A DNA stretch of 64,000 nt from Xestospongia bergquistia (taxonomy: Eukaryota; Porifera; Demospongiae; Haplosclerida; Petrosiidae): the NCBI GenBank assembly GCA_963965975.1, contig OZ014425.1, forward strand, positions 3,795,501 through 3,859,500. Direction: 5' to 3'. A program made the translations under genes and the position numbers. The notes beneath the pieces were generated by a model, which was not told where the DNA came from, searched no databases, and saw nothing but the letters and a program-made list of their open reading frames with translations. Of the stretch, positions 34,253 to 45,431 are shown one piece after another (position 1 is the first letter of the stretch; the number at the start of each line of letters is the position of its first letter).

Positions 34253-34871
34253 ATGACTTCATCTGAAGCAACAAATCTATTTTACCTCTCAATCTTCTTT
34301 TGCTTATTTGCCATTAAGTCAAATGAAATTGGTAAATTATAATGTATTTATTATTATTCACTAATAGTTACCTTCTTTTATAGACTGTCACCCACTAAAA
34401 GGCTATGGAGTGGACCTAGATTTCTATAAAGATGATCAAAAATTTTCAAAAAGATTTTCCAAACAATTTCTTTGTAAATGCAATCCTTGCAGTCAATACA
34501 CAAAGTGCTGGTGATATTCCTAATAATTGTGAAGTGGAACTCCCAAAATAATAGGTTGCAGACAAAGAGGAGGTACAACAAATGGCTAAAAACCCAAAAA
34601 ATAAAACCAAACTGAAGATAGGATCAAAAACCAAAAGATAAGAGTGGAGCTCAAGGATATATAAAAAACTTGTTCAAATTAATACCATATATTTCTGTGA
34701 TTCATGTATACAAGGTACATTAAATATATCACAGCAGCCAGGAAGGGGTGACTTTCCAGGGACTCACTGATATAATCATTGGAGGAATGAATTTAATGCA
34801 TCATTTTAAGGAAAGAGGTTTCTTTGGATATTACTGTGACTGTGAGTGCATTGCTGAAGGAACAACATAAG
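34253..34871 (+). pseudogene. Lysine-rich secreted protein gene, broken copy (unit 5)
   Basis: Exon 1 (34253..34331) still encodes a signal peptide. Exon 2 (from 34384) begins like the intact gene but loses frame at the codons for DDQNFCK (gatcaaaaattttcaaaaag), loses much of the KSPKK tract, and carries further indels and a TAA near its end. The final exon is missing: sequence passes directly into a nuclease intron at about 34880. Confidence 0.85.
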
Positions 34872-34879
34872 CCTCTTGT

Positions 34880-35505
34880 AGATTGATGCCATGCACAAAA
34901 CCACTAAAACTTATTACACAATAGACAAATGGTTAATATTAAACAGTTCATACCTTTTATAAGATATTAGGAGTTGATTTGTGGCAACAATATAATAGAA
35001 TTGGCTTTGTGAGAGCTGGTCTTGTTTATAGAAAGCCACAATTTATTAAAATGAAGTCCTTACCCTGATTGACTAACCACCATGCCTAAAATAGGTGGGT
35101 CTTGTCTTCTATACCTTGTCAAAACAGCTTCCATTTCTCTCACATAAGATGGTGTTGATCTCACATTGTGATATTTACATTGACCTAATAAATAAAACTA
35201 AACTACACACTAAGTCTGTTTGGTATACAATATTCAATAATACTGTCACAACCTAAGTAATCATGATAGCATCTACTTATTATAAAAATAATAACAGTTA
35301 TAATAATAGTATTTATTACAATTTAAATAAATGACTATTGTTATAGTACTTTTTGTTATAGTTCATTATATACATACCAACTAGTGGGACTTCTTTATTT
35401 GACAAAATCCAGTGACCCCAAAAGTCTTTTCCTTTGTCACCTACTTTACCACAATGTTCTATATTAAAGCAGTATGATCTTATTGTCAACAGTACAGTTT
35501 GGACA
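34880..35505 (-). pseudogene. Mrr/RRG7-like nuclease remnant (unit 5)
   Basis: Exons 1 and 2 are recognisable (HCGKVGDKGKDFWGHW at about 35385-35470, REMEAVLTRYRRQDPP at about 35070-35150) but exon 3 is gone and the 5' end of exon 1 is shortened (TIRSYCFNIEHC). The kinase is completely absent from this unit. Confidence 0.8.
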
Positions 35506-35934
35506 TTGCTTAACACGAAGTATACCGAATTATTCTAATTAATATTAAAAATAATTATTTTGAGTTTATAATAACTATACATGTGGATACATGAGGTCGA
35601 CTAGGATAGCATTGAGGAAGTGGGTTTTCAACAGTTAGTAACATGTTCTTTATATATTTTTGTAAGCAGTTCTGACTCTTCTAGCTCATGAGCCATAATT
35701 TTTAAAGTATTATTGTTACACAATAGGCATAATTTTTATTATCCCAAATAATGTATATAAATACAGTAGTATTATGACAAATTAAATGAAGTTAAATCTT
35801 GATCATATCCTCTCCTGACTTCATCGTCATATCAACCAATGTATGGATATGGAGGACGCCAACATCGAAATCTTCCAATTCTGGATTGACGCTAAATAAA
35901 ATTGATAACTAATCTATATATAGACTGTGCTGAT

Positions 35935-37990
35935 TCATCTTACATTGCCATATCTTCTTTTATAGGCATTATCCACACAGGATGCCCATTGTTGAAGTTC
36001 TCTACTATCAGCACAGCTGTTACTACTACTTGTGAGTGGAATAATTTGGGGGCATTGTCTATTTAAACGAGGAAGAGGGAGAGGCCGTGGGGAGTAATAG
36101 CAAGCACGACAAATAGTTACATCACAATGAGAACGTCCTACTGTTGTACCAAGAGTGTTTACTGGACTGAGGTAAATAACAAAGTAACACTAGATAATAA
36201 TACACTAATTATGTATTCTAATATACCAAATAAATAATGAATCACTCCTTATTGTCTTATTAATAATGAAACTTACACAGTACAAATACGATCTGGTCGA
36301 CTAGCACAATAATTTCGAGAACAAACTGGATATCTTGGATTTGTACTGCCTATAAACAGGTTGATATATGCCATATATAAAAGATATGTTACTTACCAGT
36401 CTTACACCTTGCTTCACAGTCTCTTAAACTTTCAAAGTTATTTGCATTACCATGGCAACCACCATATAGAAACCTCTCACATTGTCTAGTAATAGAGTTA
36501 TAGAAAAATCTAGTAATGGCTGCTAGACAAGGACCAGGGTCACGTGGTAATTTACAAGTAGCTGTAGGGTTTGGTGATGCTATAAAAACATTACAATAAG
36601 ATTTTGTATTAATTAATAGATGCTTACTGCTACTACACTGTCTCAGACAGTCTCGGATAGTTCTAAAGTTATTGTCATTACCACGGCAACCACCATAAAT
36701 AAATATTTCACATCTTTGAGTATTAGTATTATAGAAATATCGAGGAATGGCTGCTCTACAAGGACCAGGATCACGTGGTAATTTACATTTATTTCCATTA
36801 TTAGATGGACATTGATCACGAGCAACACACTTATTGTTTTGTTCATCAATAAGTTGCCTTCGTGGACAACCACAGCCAGGTTCACAGATAGCTATGCAGG
36901 CTATATCAGGCACCTCACATGTAGCTGGGCAAGTACGGCATTGTTGAAATACTTGACCTTGTATCGGACAGGTTGGAGTACTTGGACAACTCTCTGGTTG
37001 CACACATCTTTGATTAATTTCATCTATAACCTATAAAATTAAGATAATTAATCAATTTATCTGATTTAATATACACACAGTTCCACGTGGACATCCACAT
37101 CCTGGTCTGCAGATAAGAGGACAAGGAGTTATTTGATCTCTGTTAGCACATGTCACAGGACAAGACATGCACTGTTGAAATACTTGACCTCGTATTGGAC
37201 AGGTTTGACCTGTTTAATAAAACAAGATAATATTATAGCATTCCTACTAAGCAATGACTTAGTCTTCTGTTCAGTAATTGTAAACAAGTAAACACATTAG
37301 TCTAGCACAAAGTCAGGGTGAACTAGTTACATTAAAAAACAAATAACAAATATCAAATATAGTCCTACCTACATACACCATGTTCCCTATAGAAAGTATT
37401 GGTTCTCTACATCTTCTAGTCATAATACTCCTCACACTTAAGAATGTTATGACTCATTATCTGATATTATTATGTACATGAAGTGCCTACAGGCACTGCT
37501 ATTGTACAATGACAAAAGACATACACATTCATCAGCAACATAACAAAGAAACTTGCAAAACATCCTCCACAATTTTCAAAACTGCACTCACAATGGCAAG
37601 ATATTCCCATTATATTAATATATAGATCAACTGACCTTCAATACATTTACTACAGCATTCTCCAGGTCCTGGAGGAATAGGATTAGGACAAGATGGAGCT
37701 GGACACAGCACAGCTCTACAGTCTATTTATATAATAAAACAATATATATATAATAGACACAATCTGACCTATTGGACACCTTGGACAACAATAACCATAT
37801 TTAGGAGTAGGTGGAAGTGGATTAGCACAGCTAAGTATGGGACACGATACAAAGTAACAATAATAACCTAGGCCTGATGACAATGATAACTTTATATAAA
37901 GATTAATCAGATATGGAGATTACTGTTACCTGGATAAATTGCTGTTGCTGAATATAATGTAGCAACAAATAATACTGCTGAGAGCAACAT
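35935..37990 (-). CDS. Secreted VWC/TIL/Kunitz protein K2 (424 aa, short form)
   Basis: Eight exons in frame: 37990..37930 signal peptide; 37873..37769 VWC-like; 37722..37636 second VWC-like ([12 protein letters not shown]); 37209..37079 TIL; 37030..36628 TIL plus Kunitz (P1 Arg, [11 protein letters not shown]); 36579..36397 Kunitz (P1 Leu, [19 protein letters not shown]); 36349..36277 and 36166..35935 the C-terminal module. Compared with K1 it has a second VWC and lacks three TIL exons and the P1-Glu Kunitz exon; because all these exons have matching phases, their loss keeps the frame. The last exon has a 12-base in-frame insertion near its start (LGTTVGRS) and several changes (SCADSRELQQWASC). 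A continuous open frame across the 36580-36628 intron is accidental; donor and acceptor match K1 and K3. Confidence 0.8.
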
Positions 37991-38883
37991 CCTTCTGCTT
38001 GATAAGAACTATGATTTGATGAGTGTGTATTTATAGACAGAGAAGTAGTCTACACCCACTCATATGATTAGTTAACTTTAGCAAGACAAAGTCAAACAAC
38101 TTTATTGTATAACCAGTAATTGGCATAACATCTTAAAAAGTTGCATTGTAAAATAAAAGCTCAAAAATAAGCAGCATATGTAATGACTTGACATGTACAG
38201 TAGAGGCTCATGTAACTAGTAAATGAATAATTTAATATCATAATTTTGATTGTTTTTATCAAAAAGGGCAAGGAAATTTGAAATTAAAGACAAAAATAAA
38301 ATTTAACATGTACAGGAAATCAAAACTAAAAGGCTACTAGTTTATACTAAAACACAGTAAAAATGTATTGAATACATTCATTGTTTTCACGTTGTAAATT
38401 TAATGATTTATATTATAATTACAATAGCAAATATCCTTCTCATTTTGTATCATGTGCTTTTAGGTAATGTATTATGATGATTTGTTTTAATTGTATTGTT
38501 ATGTGTTTTTGTGATGTAACAGTGTTGTTAAAGTAAACATAACCAACACCAATCCATTGATTTTACAATTAAAATTAAATGTATTGTAAATTATACAAGG
38601 TCTTCATACTATTGTATTAACATTGTAAATTTATAATATCGACTTTTTGTATATATCAATAATACATTATAAACCAAAATAAATACACAATATGTGTGGT
38701 GTTTCTAATCCCTGTTTTGTATCTATACAATCTATTGTTCAATAGACATGGTTTATTGAGCCACACCTTTTATTTTGGCATTGTAATTACACCTCCACAT
38801 TCTGCTATTCATAAGTTACAATGCTAATTAGTGTTTGTGTTAAAGTACATGTTCTTTATGTCACATGTTTTGTGCATTTGTCT
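37991..38883. other. K2 upstream region and start of unit 6, non-coding
   Basis: Repeats 32884-33719 with small indels: inhibitor promoter-like flank first, then the unit 6 flank (ttgagccacaccttttattt at about 38756). No coding signs. Confidence 0.5.
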
Positions 38884-38939
38884 ACTCCTCATTATTCTGT
38901 CTAACAACTAGCTAGTTGTTAGACAGAATAATGAGGAGT
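38884..38939. repeat. Perfect 28-base-arm hairpin (unit 6)
   Basis: Second copy of the no-loop hairpin at 33720-33775, with the same arms and centre. Confidence 0.9.
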
Positions 38940-39131
38940 CAATTAGCAAAATGCATTAAGGATATTCACAACAATAGATTAATGGCTATAGAACTATGTA
39001 AACACAACCACTTGTGTGGGTAATTAGTGTTGTCACTGATAATTATTCTTGCTACTGTCATACAGTTGATCTTTTGTCAGTCATTTACTATAAATTTGCA
39101 ATGCAGTATATCTTTATTATTTTAAGTCAAA

Positions 39132-39478
39132 ATGACTTCATTTGGAGCAGCAAATCTATTTTACCTCTCAATCTTCTTTTGCCTATTTGCAATTGAGTCA
39201 AATGCAATTGGTAAGTTTATAATTTATTTTATTATTATTCACTAATAGTTACCTTCTTTTATAGACTGTCATCCACCAAAAGGCTATGGAGTGGACCTAG
39301 ATCTCTATAAAGATGATTAAAACTTTTCCAAAGATTTTCCAAACAATTTCTTTGTAAATGCAAATCTTGCAATCAATGCACAAAGAGCTGGTGATATTCC
39401 TAACAATTGTGAAGTGAAACTCTCAAAAATAATAGGTTTCAGTTGCAGACAAAGGAGGAGGTTCAAGAGAGCTAATCA
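39132..39478 (+). pseudogene. Lysine-rich secreted protein gene, broken copy (unit 6)
   Basis: Exon 1 still encodes a signal peptide (with I-E-S in place of I-K-S). In exon 2, gatgatTAA replaces the codons for DDQ, a premature stop. The sequence ends within the basic tract region and is fused at about 39480 to a nuclease exon-1 remnant on the opposite strand. Confidence 0.85.
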
Positions 39479-39482
39479 TCAT

Positions 39483-39640
39483 AGTGGTACTTTTTTATTT
39501 GACAAAATTAGTGACCCCAAAAGTCTTTTCCTTTATCACCTACTTTACAACAATGTTCTATATTAAAGGAGTATGATCTTAATACACCTATTGTCAACAG
39601 TTCATATGACAGTCCTTTGGCATATGTAGACATTGCTTAA
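39483..39640 (-). pseudogene. Mrr/RRG7-like nuclease exon-1 remnant (unit 6)
   Basis: Matches exon 1 of copy 2, including the ATGTCTACATATGCC start, but contains small deletions in the region of the WGHWILSNKEVP codons; the exon donor and exons 2-3 are absent. The adjoining flank holds a hAT insertion. Confidence 0.8.
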
Positions 39641-39706
39641 CACGAGGTATACCGAATTATAATACATTAATAATTATTTTGAGTTTAGAATAAATATACA
39701 CAGGGA

Positions 39707-40197
39707 CATAGGGGTAGGAAAGGGGGGCTGAAGCCCTCCCCCCCAACTTCAAATCAGGGGGCTAAGCCCCCCCCTGATTTGCATTCAAGACTATATACAC
39801 AATAACCTCTTGACTGAAGTGGTTATTGTGTTAATTTGTGTACATTAACAATCAATCACCACATTATTCTGTGGTGATGTTACCTTCTGTAAAATTAATT
39901 GCTATAACAAAAGTATTAATAGAAAGGAATGCACTTTTTCAACCTTAAGCCGACTAAAAAATTATCTACAAAGTACTATGACCCAAGAACAACTAAACCA
40001 TGTCATGCTGTTACATACACATAAGGACCTTACTGATAACATACACTTATTAGAAATAGCTAAAGAGTTTGTTTCCTTTAACGACAGAGAAATTAATTTT
40101 TTTGGTCATTTTGATGTTTACTAATATAACGCAACTAAATTATAGGGTCAGCCCCCCCCCCCCCCCCCCCAAATTAAACTCCATTCCTACCCCTCTG
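39707..40197 (+). mobile_element. Non-autonomous hAT element, second copy
   Basis: Same family as 7591..8064 in opposite orientation: ends CATAGGGGTAGGAAAGG and ...CCATTCCTACCCCTCTG, flanked by the near-perfect 8-base duplication CACAGGGA / CACAGTGA. The transposase fragment is recognisable (QEQLNHVMLLHTHKD), with frame damage. It contains a run of about 20 C residues near 40152-40170 and the palindromic aatcagggggctaagcccc segment. It is inserted in the cassette spacer of unit 6, so it postdates that duplication. Confidence 0.8.
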
Positions 40198-40566
40198 CAC
40201 AGTGATAAATGGGGTTGACTAGGATAGCATTGAGGAAGTGGGTTTCAACAGTCAGTAACATGTTTTTTATTTATTTTTGTAAGCAGTTCTGACTCTTCTA
40301 GCTCATGAGCCATATAATTTTAAAATATTATTGTTACACAATAGGCATAAATTTTTATTATCCCAAATATTGTATATAAATACAGTAATATTATGACAAA
40401 TTAAATGAAGTTAAGACTTGATTATTATCTTTAATATCCTCTTCTGACTTCAATGTCATATCAACCAATGTATGAATAGGGAGGACGCCAACATCGAAAT
40501 CTTCCATTTCTGGGTCGATGCTAAATGATATAAAAAATGGATAGTCTATATACAGTCTCTGCTAAT

Positions 40567-43500
40567 TCATCTTACATTGCGATATCTTCTTTTATGGGCT
40601 TTATGCACACAGTATCCCCAACTTTTAAGTATTCTATTATTACCACAGCTATTATTACCACTTGTGAGTGGAATAACTTGGGGGCATTGTCTGTTTAAAC
40701 GAGAAAGAGGGAGAGGCCGTGGGGAGTAATAACAAGCACGACAAATAGTTACATCACAACGAGAACGTCCAAGGGTGTTTACTGGACTGAGGTAAATAAC
40801 AAAAAACAAAATAATACTAGATAATAATACACTAATTAATGTATTCTAATATACCAAAGAAATAATTAATCACTACTTATTGTCTTATTAATAATGAAAC
40901 TTACACAGTACAAATACGATCTGGTCGACCAGCACAATAATTTCGGGAACAAACTGGATATCTTGGATTTGTACTGCCTATAAACAGGTTGATATATGCC
41001 ATATATAAAAGATATGTTACTTACCAGTCTTACACCTTGCTTCACAGTCTCTTAAACTTTCAAAGTTATTTGCATTACCACGACAACCACCATAAATAAA
41101 TCTTTCACATCTTTGAGTATTAGTGTTATAGAAAAATCTAGTAATGGCTGCTAGACAAGGACCAGGATCACGTGGTAATCTACAAGTAGCTGTAGGGTTT
41201 GATGATGCTATAAAAACATTACAATAAGAATTTGTATTAATTAATAGATGCTTACTGCTACTACACTGTCTCAGACAGTCTCGGATAGTTCTAAAGTTAT
41301 TGTCATTACCACGGCAACCACCATAAATAAATCGTTGACATCTTTGAGTATTAGTGTTGTAGAAATATCGAGGAATAGCTGCTTCACAAGGACCAGGATC
41401 ACGTGGTAATTTACACTTATCATCAGAATTTGAGGATGCTATGGCAAAAATAACAAGAAGAATTATATATAAATATTAAATCATACTATGCTCACTGCTG
41501 CTACATTCTCTCCAACACTCTTGTAAAGTTCTAAAGTTGTTGTCATTACCACGGCAACCACCATAGATAAATCTTTCACATCTTCGAGTATTAGTGTTAT
41601 AGAAATATCGAGGAATGGCTGCTCTACAAGGACCAGGATCACGTGGTAATTTACATTTGTTTCCATTATTAGATGGACATTGATCACGAGCAACACACTT
41701 ATTGTTCTGCTCATCAATGAGTTGCCTTGGTGGACAACCACAACCAGGTTCACAGATAGCTATGCAGAATTTATTTGGTTCTTCACATGTAGCTGGGCAA
41801 GTACGGCATTGTTGAAATACTTGACCTTCTATCAGACAGGTTGGAGTACTTGGACAACTCTCTGGTTTCACACATTTTTGATTAATTTCATCTATAACCT
41901 ATAAAACTAATGTAATTTATCAATTTATCTGATATAATATACATACAGTTCCAGGTGGACATCCACATCCTGGTCTGCAGATTAGAGGACATGAAATTTG
42001 TTGATCTCTGTTAGCACATGTCACAGGACAAGACCTGCATCGTTGAAATACTTGACCTTCTATTGGACAGGTTGGAGTACTTGGACAACTCTCTGGGTTT
42101 ACACATTTTTGATTAATTTCATCTATAACCTATAAAATTAAGGTAATTTATCAATTTATCTGATGTAATATACATACAGTTTCAGGTGGACATCCACATC
42201 CTGGTCTACAGATTCTAGGACATGGAATTTGTTGATCTCTGTTAGCACATGTCACAGGACAAGACTTGCATCGTTGAAATACTTGACTTTCTATTGGACA
42301 GGTTGGAGTACTTGGACAACTCTCTTGGTTAACACATTTTTGATTAATTTCATCTATGACCTATAAAATTACGGTAATTTATCAATTTCTCTGATGTAAT
42401 ATATATACAGTTCCAGGTGGACATCCACATCCTGGTCTGCAGATTAGAGGACATAAAATTTGTTGATCTCTGTTAGCACATGTCACAGGACAAGACCTGC
42501 ATCGTTGAAATACTTGACCTTCTATTGGACAGATTGGAGTACTTGGACAACTCTCTGGGTTTACACATTTTTGATTAATTTCATCTATTACCTATAAAAT
42601 TAAGGTAATTTATCAATTTATCTGATGTAATATACATACAGTTCCAGGTGGACATCCACATCCTGGTCTACAGATTAGAGGACATGGAATTTGTTGATCT
42701 CTGTTAGCACATGTCACAGGACAAGACTTGCATCGTTGAAATACTTGACCTTCTATTGGACAGGTTGGAGTACTTGGACAACTCTCTTGGTTAACACATT
42801 TTTGATTAATTTCATCTATGACCTATAAAATTACGGTAATTTATCAATTTCTCTGATGTAATATACATACAGTTCCAGGTGGACATCCACATCCTGGTCT
42901 GCAGATTAGAGGACATGAAATTTGTTGATCTCTGTTAGCACATGTCACAGGACAAGATTTGCATCGTTGAAATACTTGACCTTCTATCAGACAGGTTTGA
43001 CCTATTTAATAAAACAAGATAATATTATACAGCATTCCTACTAAACAATGACTTAGTCTTTTGTTCAGTAACTGCAACCAAATAAATACATTTGTCTAGC
43101 ACAGAAAAGTGCACAGGGTGGTCTAGGTACATTCCAAGACAAATAACAAAGCATAATCCTTTGTACATGCACCACATTCCCTACAGAAAGTGTTGGTTCT
43201 TTCTTTTTATCTGTGGTAACTTCTAGTCATAATATTCCTCTCACTCAAGGATGTTATGACCCATTATCTTATATTATTTATGTGATGTGCCCACAAGCAC
43301 TTTTTTTGTTTAATGACAAATGAGAACTTACCAGATATACATTCATCAGTGACCTCTCGATTATTGATAAAGAACCTTGCAAAGCATCCTCCACAATTAT
43401 CAAAAATGCACTCAGCATTTGAGAACTTGTCACATGTAGTTACATCACATGGATTGATGAGGCACTGGACAGGATCCTTCCCTGGAGGACAAGTACCTAA

Positions 43501-45018
43501 AGAGAAAATGTGCAAAAATGAGGACACAATTTAGTTAGCTACATACCACATTCATCAGATGTGACACATTTATTGACTCTTCGATCAAGTACAGTGCCGA
43601 AAGGACAGGCACATTTGGCTTCACATACAAGAATACATATTGGATTAGGATTCTCACAAGTAGCTGTACAAGGGCTAGCACAAGTATTAAATACTTGACC
43701 TTCAACAGGACAGACATTTCCTATATCATTAAGAAGATGGAACATGATCTATTACAAAAAACAACTTATTATTGATGCATGCACTTTAAAAATATTCAAT
43801 GCAAATCTGTTGCAACATCAAAGTGCATGTACCAGGTGGTTCAACAGTTGGCAGGGGAGGACCAATCGATGGTGGAGGTGTTATAGGGGGAGGAAGAGTA
43901 GGTCGGGTTGTGCTTCCTGATAAAACTTATATTTCTATTAGTTTTACATAATCTCACTTACCACATTGGTCTGTGACTTCACGAATGCCAACAAAAAACC
44001 TAGCATTACAGCCACCACAACTGTCAAATACACATTGAGCAGTTGGAAAGTTGGGACAGTTTGTTACATCACAAGGATTAACAATACAAAGAGCAACAGG
44101 AACATCAGGTGGACATGCTGATGGCATAAAATTACCATAAATGTTAACTATTGAATGCACTTACTTGGAGGTATTAAAGTTGGTAAAGGAGGTGAACCAG
44201 TAGGTGGTAAGGTGGGAATGGTAGGAGGACAAATTGAACAACATCGACCAGGGGGAGTTGTTGGATTGTCACAGTCAGGCCGAAGGCAAAGAATAACAGC
44301 GCAATCTACATTAAAATATGGACATAGCCAATTAGGGAGATGTACAAACAACATTCCTTAATAAGATTCTAAATATGTAGTTGGACTAAACAATAAAATA
44401 TTTTGTATACAAGGTCACTGGTTACTAAATGGTAACATACGTACATGAGATTGAAAAAAAGACATAATTTAGACTGTATCTATAATTAAGGCAATTACAT
44501 ACATGCACACCTATTACTAATTAGGCTGATTCCAATACTTGTTTACAGTTAAGCTAGACATAGCAACTAAATCAATACTCATTGTTACTGGATATGATGC
44601 ATATAGTGACAATGGCAAGATATTCTCATTATATTAATATATAGATCAACTGACCTTCAATACATTTACTACAGCATTCTCCAGGTCCTGGAGGAATAGG
44701 ATTAGGACAAGATGGAGCTGCACACCGCACAGCTCTACAGTCTATTTATATAATAAAACAATACATGTATAATAAACACAAGCTGACCTATTGGACATCT
44801 TGGACAGCAACGACCATATTCAGGAGCAGGTGGAAGTGGATTAGCACATCTAAGTATTGGACACGTGATAAAGCGACAATAATCTGAGCCTGGACTAACT
44901 ATTGACAACAATGATAGTTATATATAAAGGTTGATCAGATATGGAGATTACTGTTACCTGGATAAGTTGCTGTTGCTGAATATAATGTAGCAACAAATAA
45001 TACTGCTGAGAGCAACAT
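40567..45018 (-). CDS. Secreted VWC/TIL/Kunitz protein K3 (967 aa, long form)
   Basis: Eighteen exons in frame: 45018..44958 signal peptide; 44898..44788 and 44741..44655 VWC-like; 44305..44165 VWC-like plus Pro/Thr linker; 44117..43962 Cys module ([17 protein letters not shown]); 43916..43833 Pro-rich linker; 43720..43547 TIL ([12 protein letters not shown]); 43496..43332 second Cys module (CGGCFARFF); 43001..42871, 42822..42640, 42591..42409, 42360..42178 and 42129..41947 five TIL exons; 41898..41496 TIL plus Kunitz (P1 Arg); 41438..41256 Kunitz (P1 Glu); 41207..41025 Kunitz (P1 Leu); 40977..40905 and 40786..40567 the C-terminal module. It is the most complete of the three and links K1/K2 to the big neighbour K4, with which it shares the CGGC-type Cys modules. 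Predicted role: multi-headed extracellular protease inhibitor or matrix protein. Confidence 0.82.
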
Positions 45019-45431
45019 CCTTTTGCTTGATAAAATGAACTATGATGTGACGTGCGTGTATTTATAGACAGAGCAGTAGTCTACACCTACTCATATGATT
45101 AGTTAATCTTGAGTTTAGCAAGACAAGTCGCATAACTGTATAACTAATAATTGGCATAATAGTTATAAACATCTTAGAACTGTAAAATAAAACCTCAAAA
45201 GTAAACAGCATATGTAACAACTTGACATGTACGGTAGAGGATCGTGTAACTAGTAAATGAACAATTTAATATCATAATTTTGATTGTTTTTATCAAAAAG
45301 GGCAAGAAAATTTGAAATCAAAGACAAAAACAAAAATTGAACAGGGAAATCAAAACTAAAAGACTACTAGTTTAATTAAACAAATACTAATTAAATGTCA
45401 CATTTCACTTGTAATTCATTCCTCATTTTGT
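45019..45431. other. K3 upstream region
   Basis: Third copy of the inhibitor-gene 5' flank (compare 32884 and 37991: tcaaaagtaaacagcatatg, gatcgtgtaactagtaaatg). Homology stops at about 45360, close to the end of K4. No coding signs. Confidence 0.5.

Larger units (their letters stand above)
13340..45030. repeat. Segmental duplication array, six traceable units
   Basis: Approximate units: 13340-18510, 18510-22929, 22929-26637, 26637-33590, 33590-38750, 38750-45030. The ancestral order is GPCR-exon-1-like upstream block, lysine-rich secreted gene (+), HYKK-like kinase (+), Mrr-like gene (-), VWC/TIL/Kunitz inhibitor gene (-). Units 1-3 keep the kinase and nuclease but only a stub of the inhibitor gene. 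Unit 4 has the lysine-rich gene, broken kinase and nuclease, and a full inhibitor gene. Units 5 and 6 have broken lysine-rich genes, nuclease remnants and full inhibitor genes. Units 2 and 3 lost the lysine-rich gene, except for a trace of its last exon at about 19395-19446. Homology includes introns and intergenic DNA, so these are recent DNA-level duplications. Confidence 0.85.

Noticed and set aside
36389-36627. Uninterrupted frame joining two Kunitz domains in K2 without an intron
   Set aside because: The intron is in frame by chance; the donor and acceptor are the same as in K1 and K3, and the extra residues (KHLLINTKSYC...) are not domain-like.
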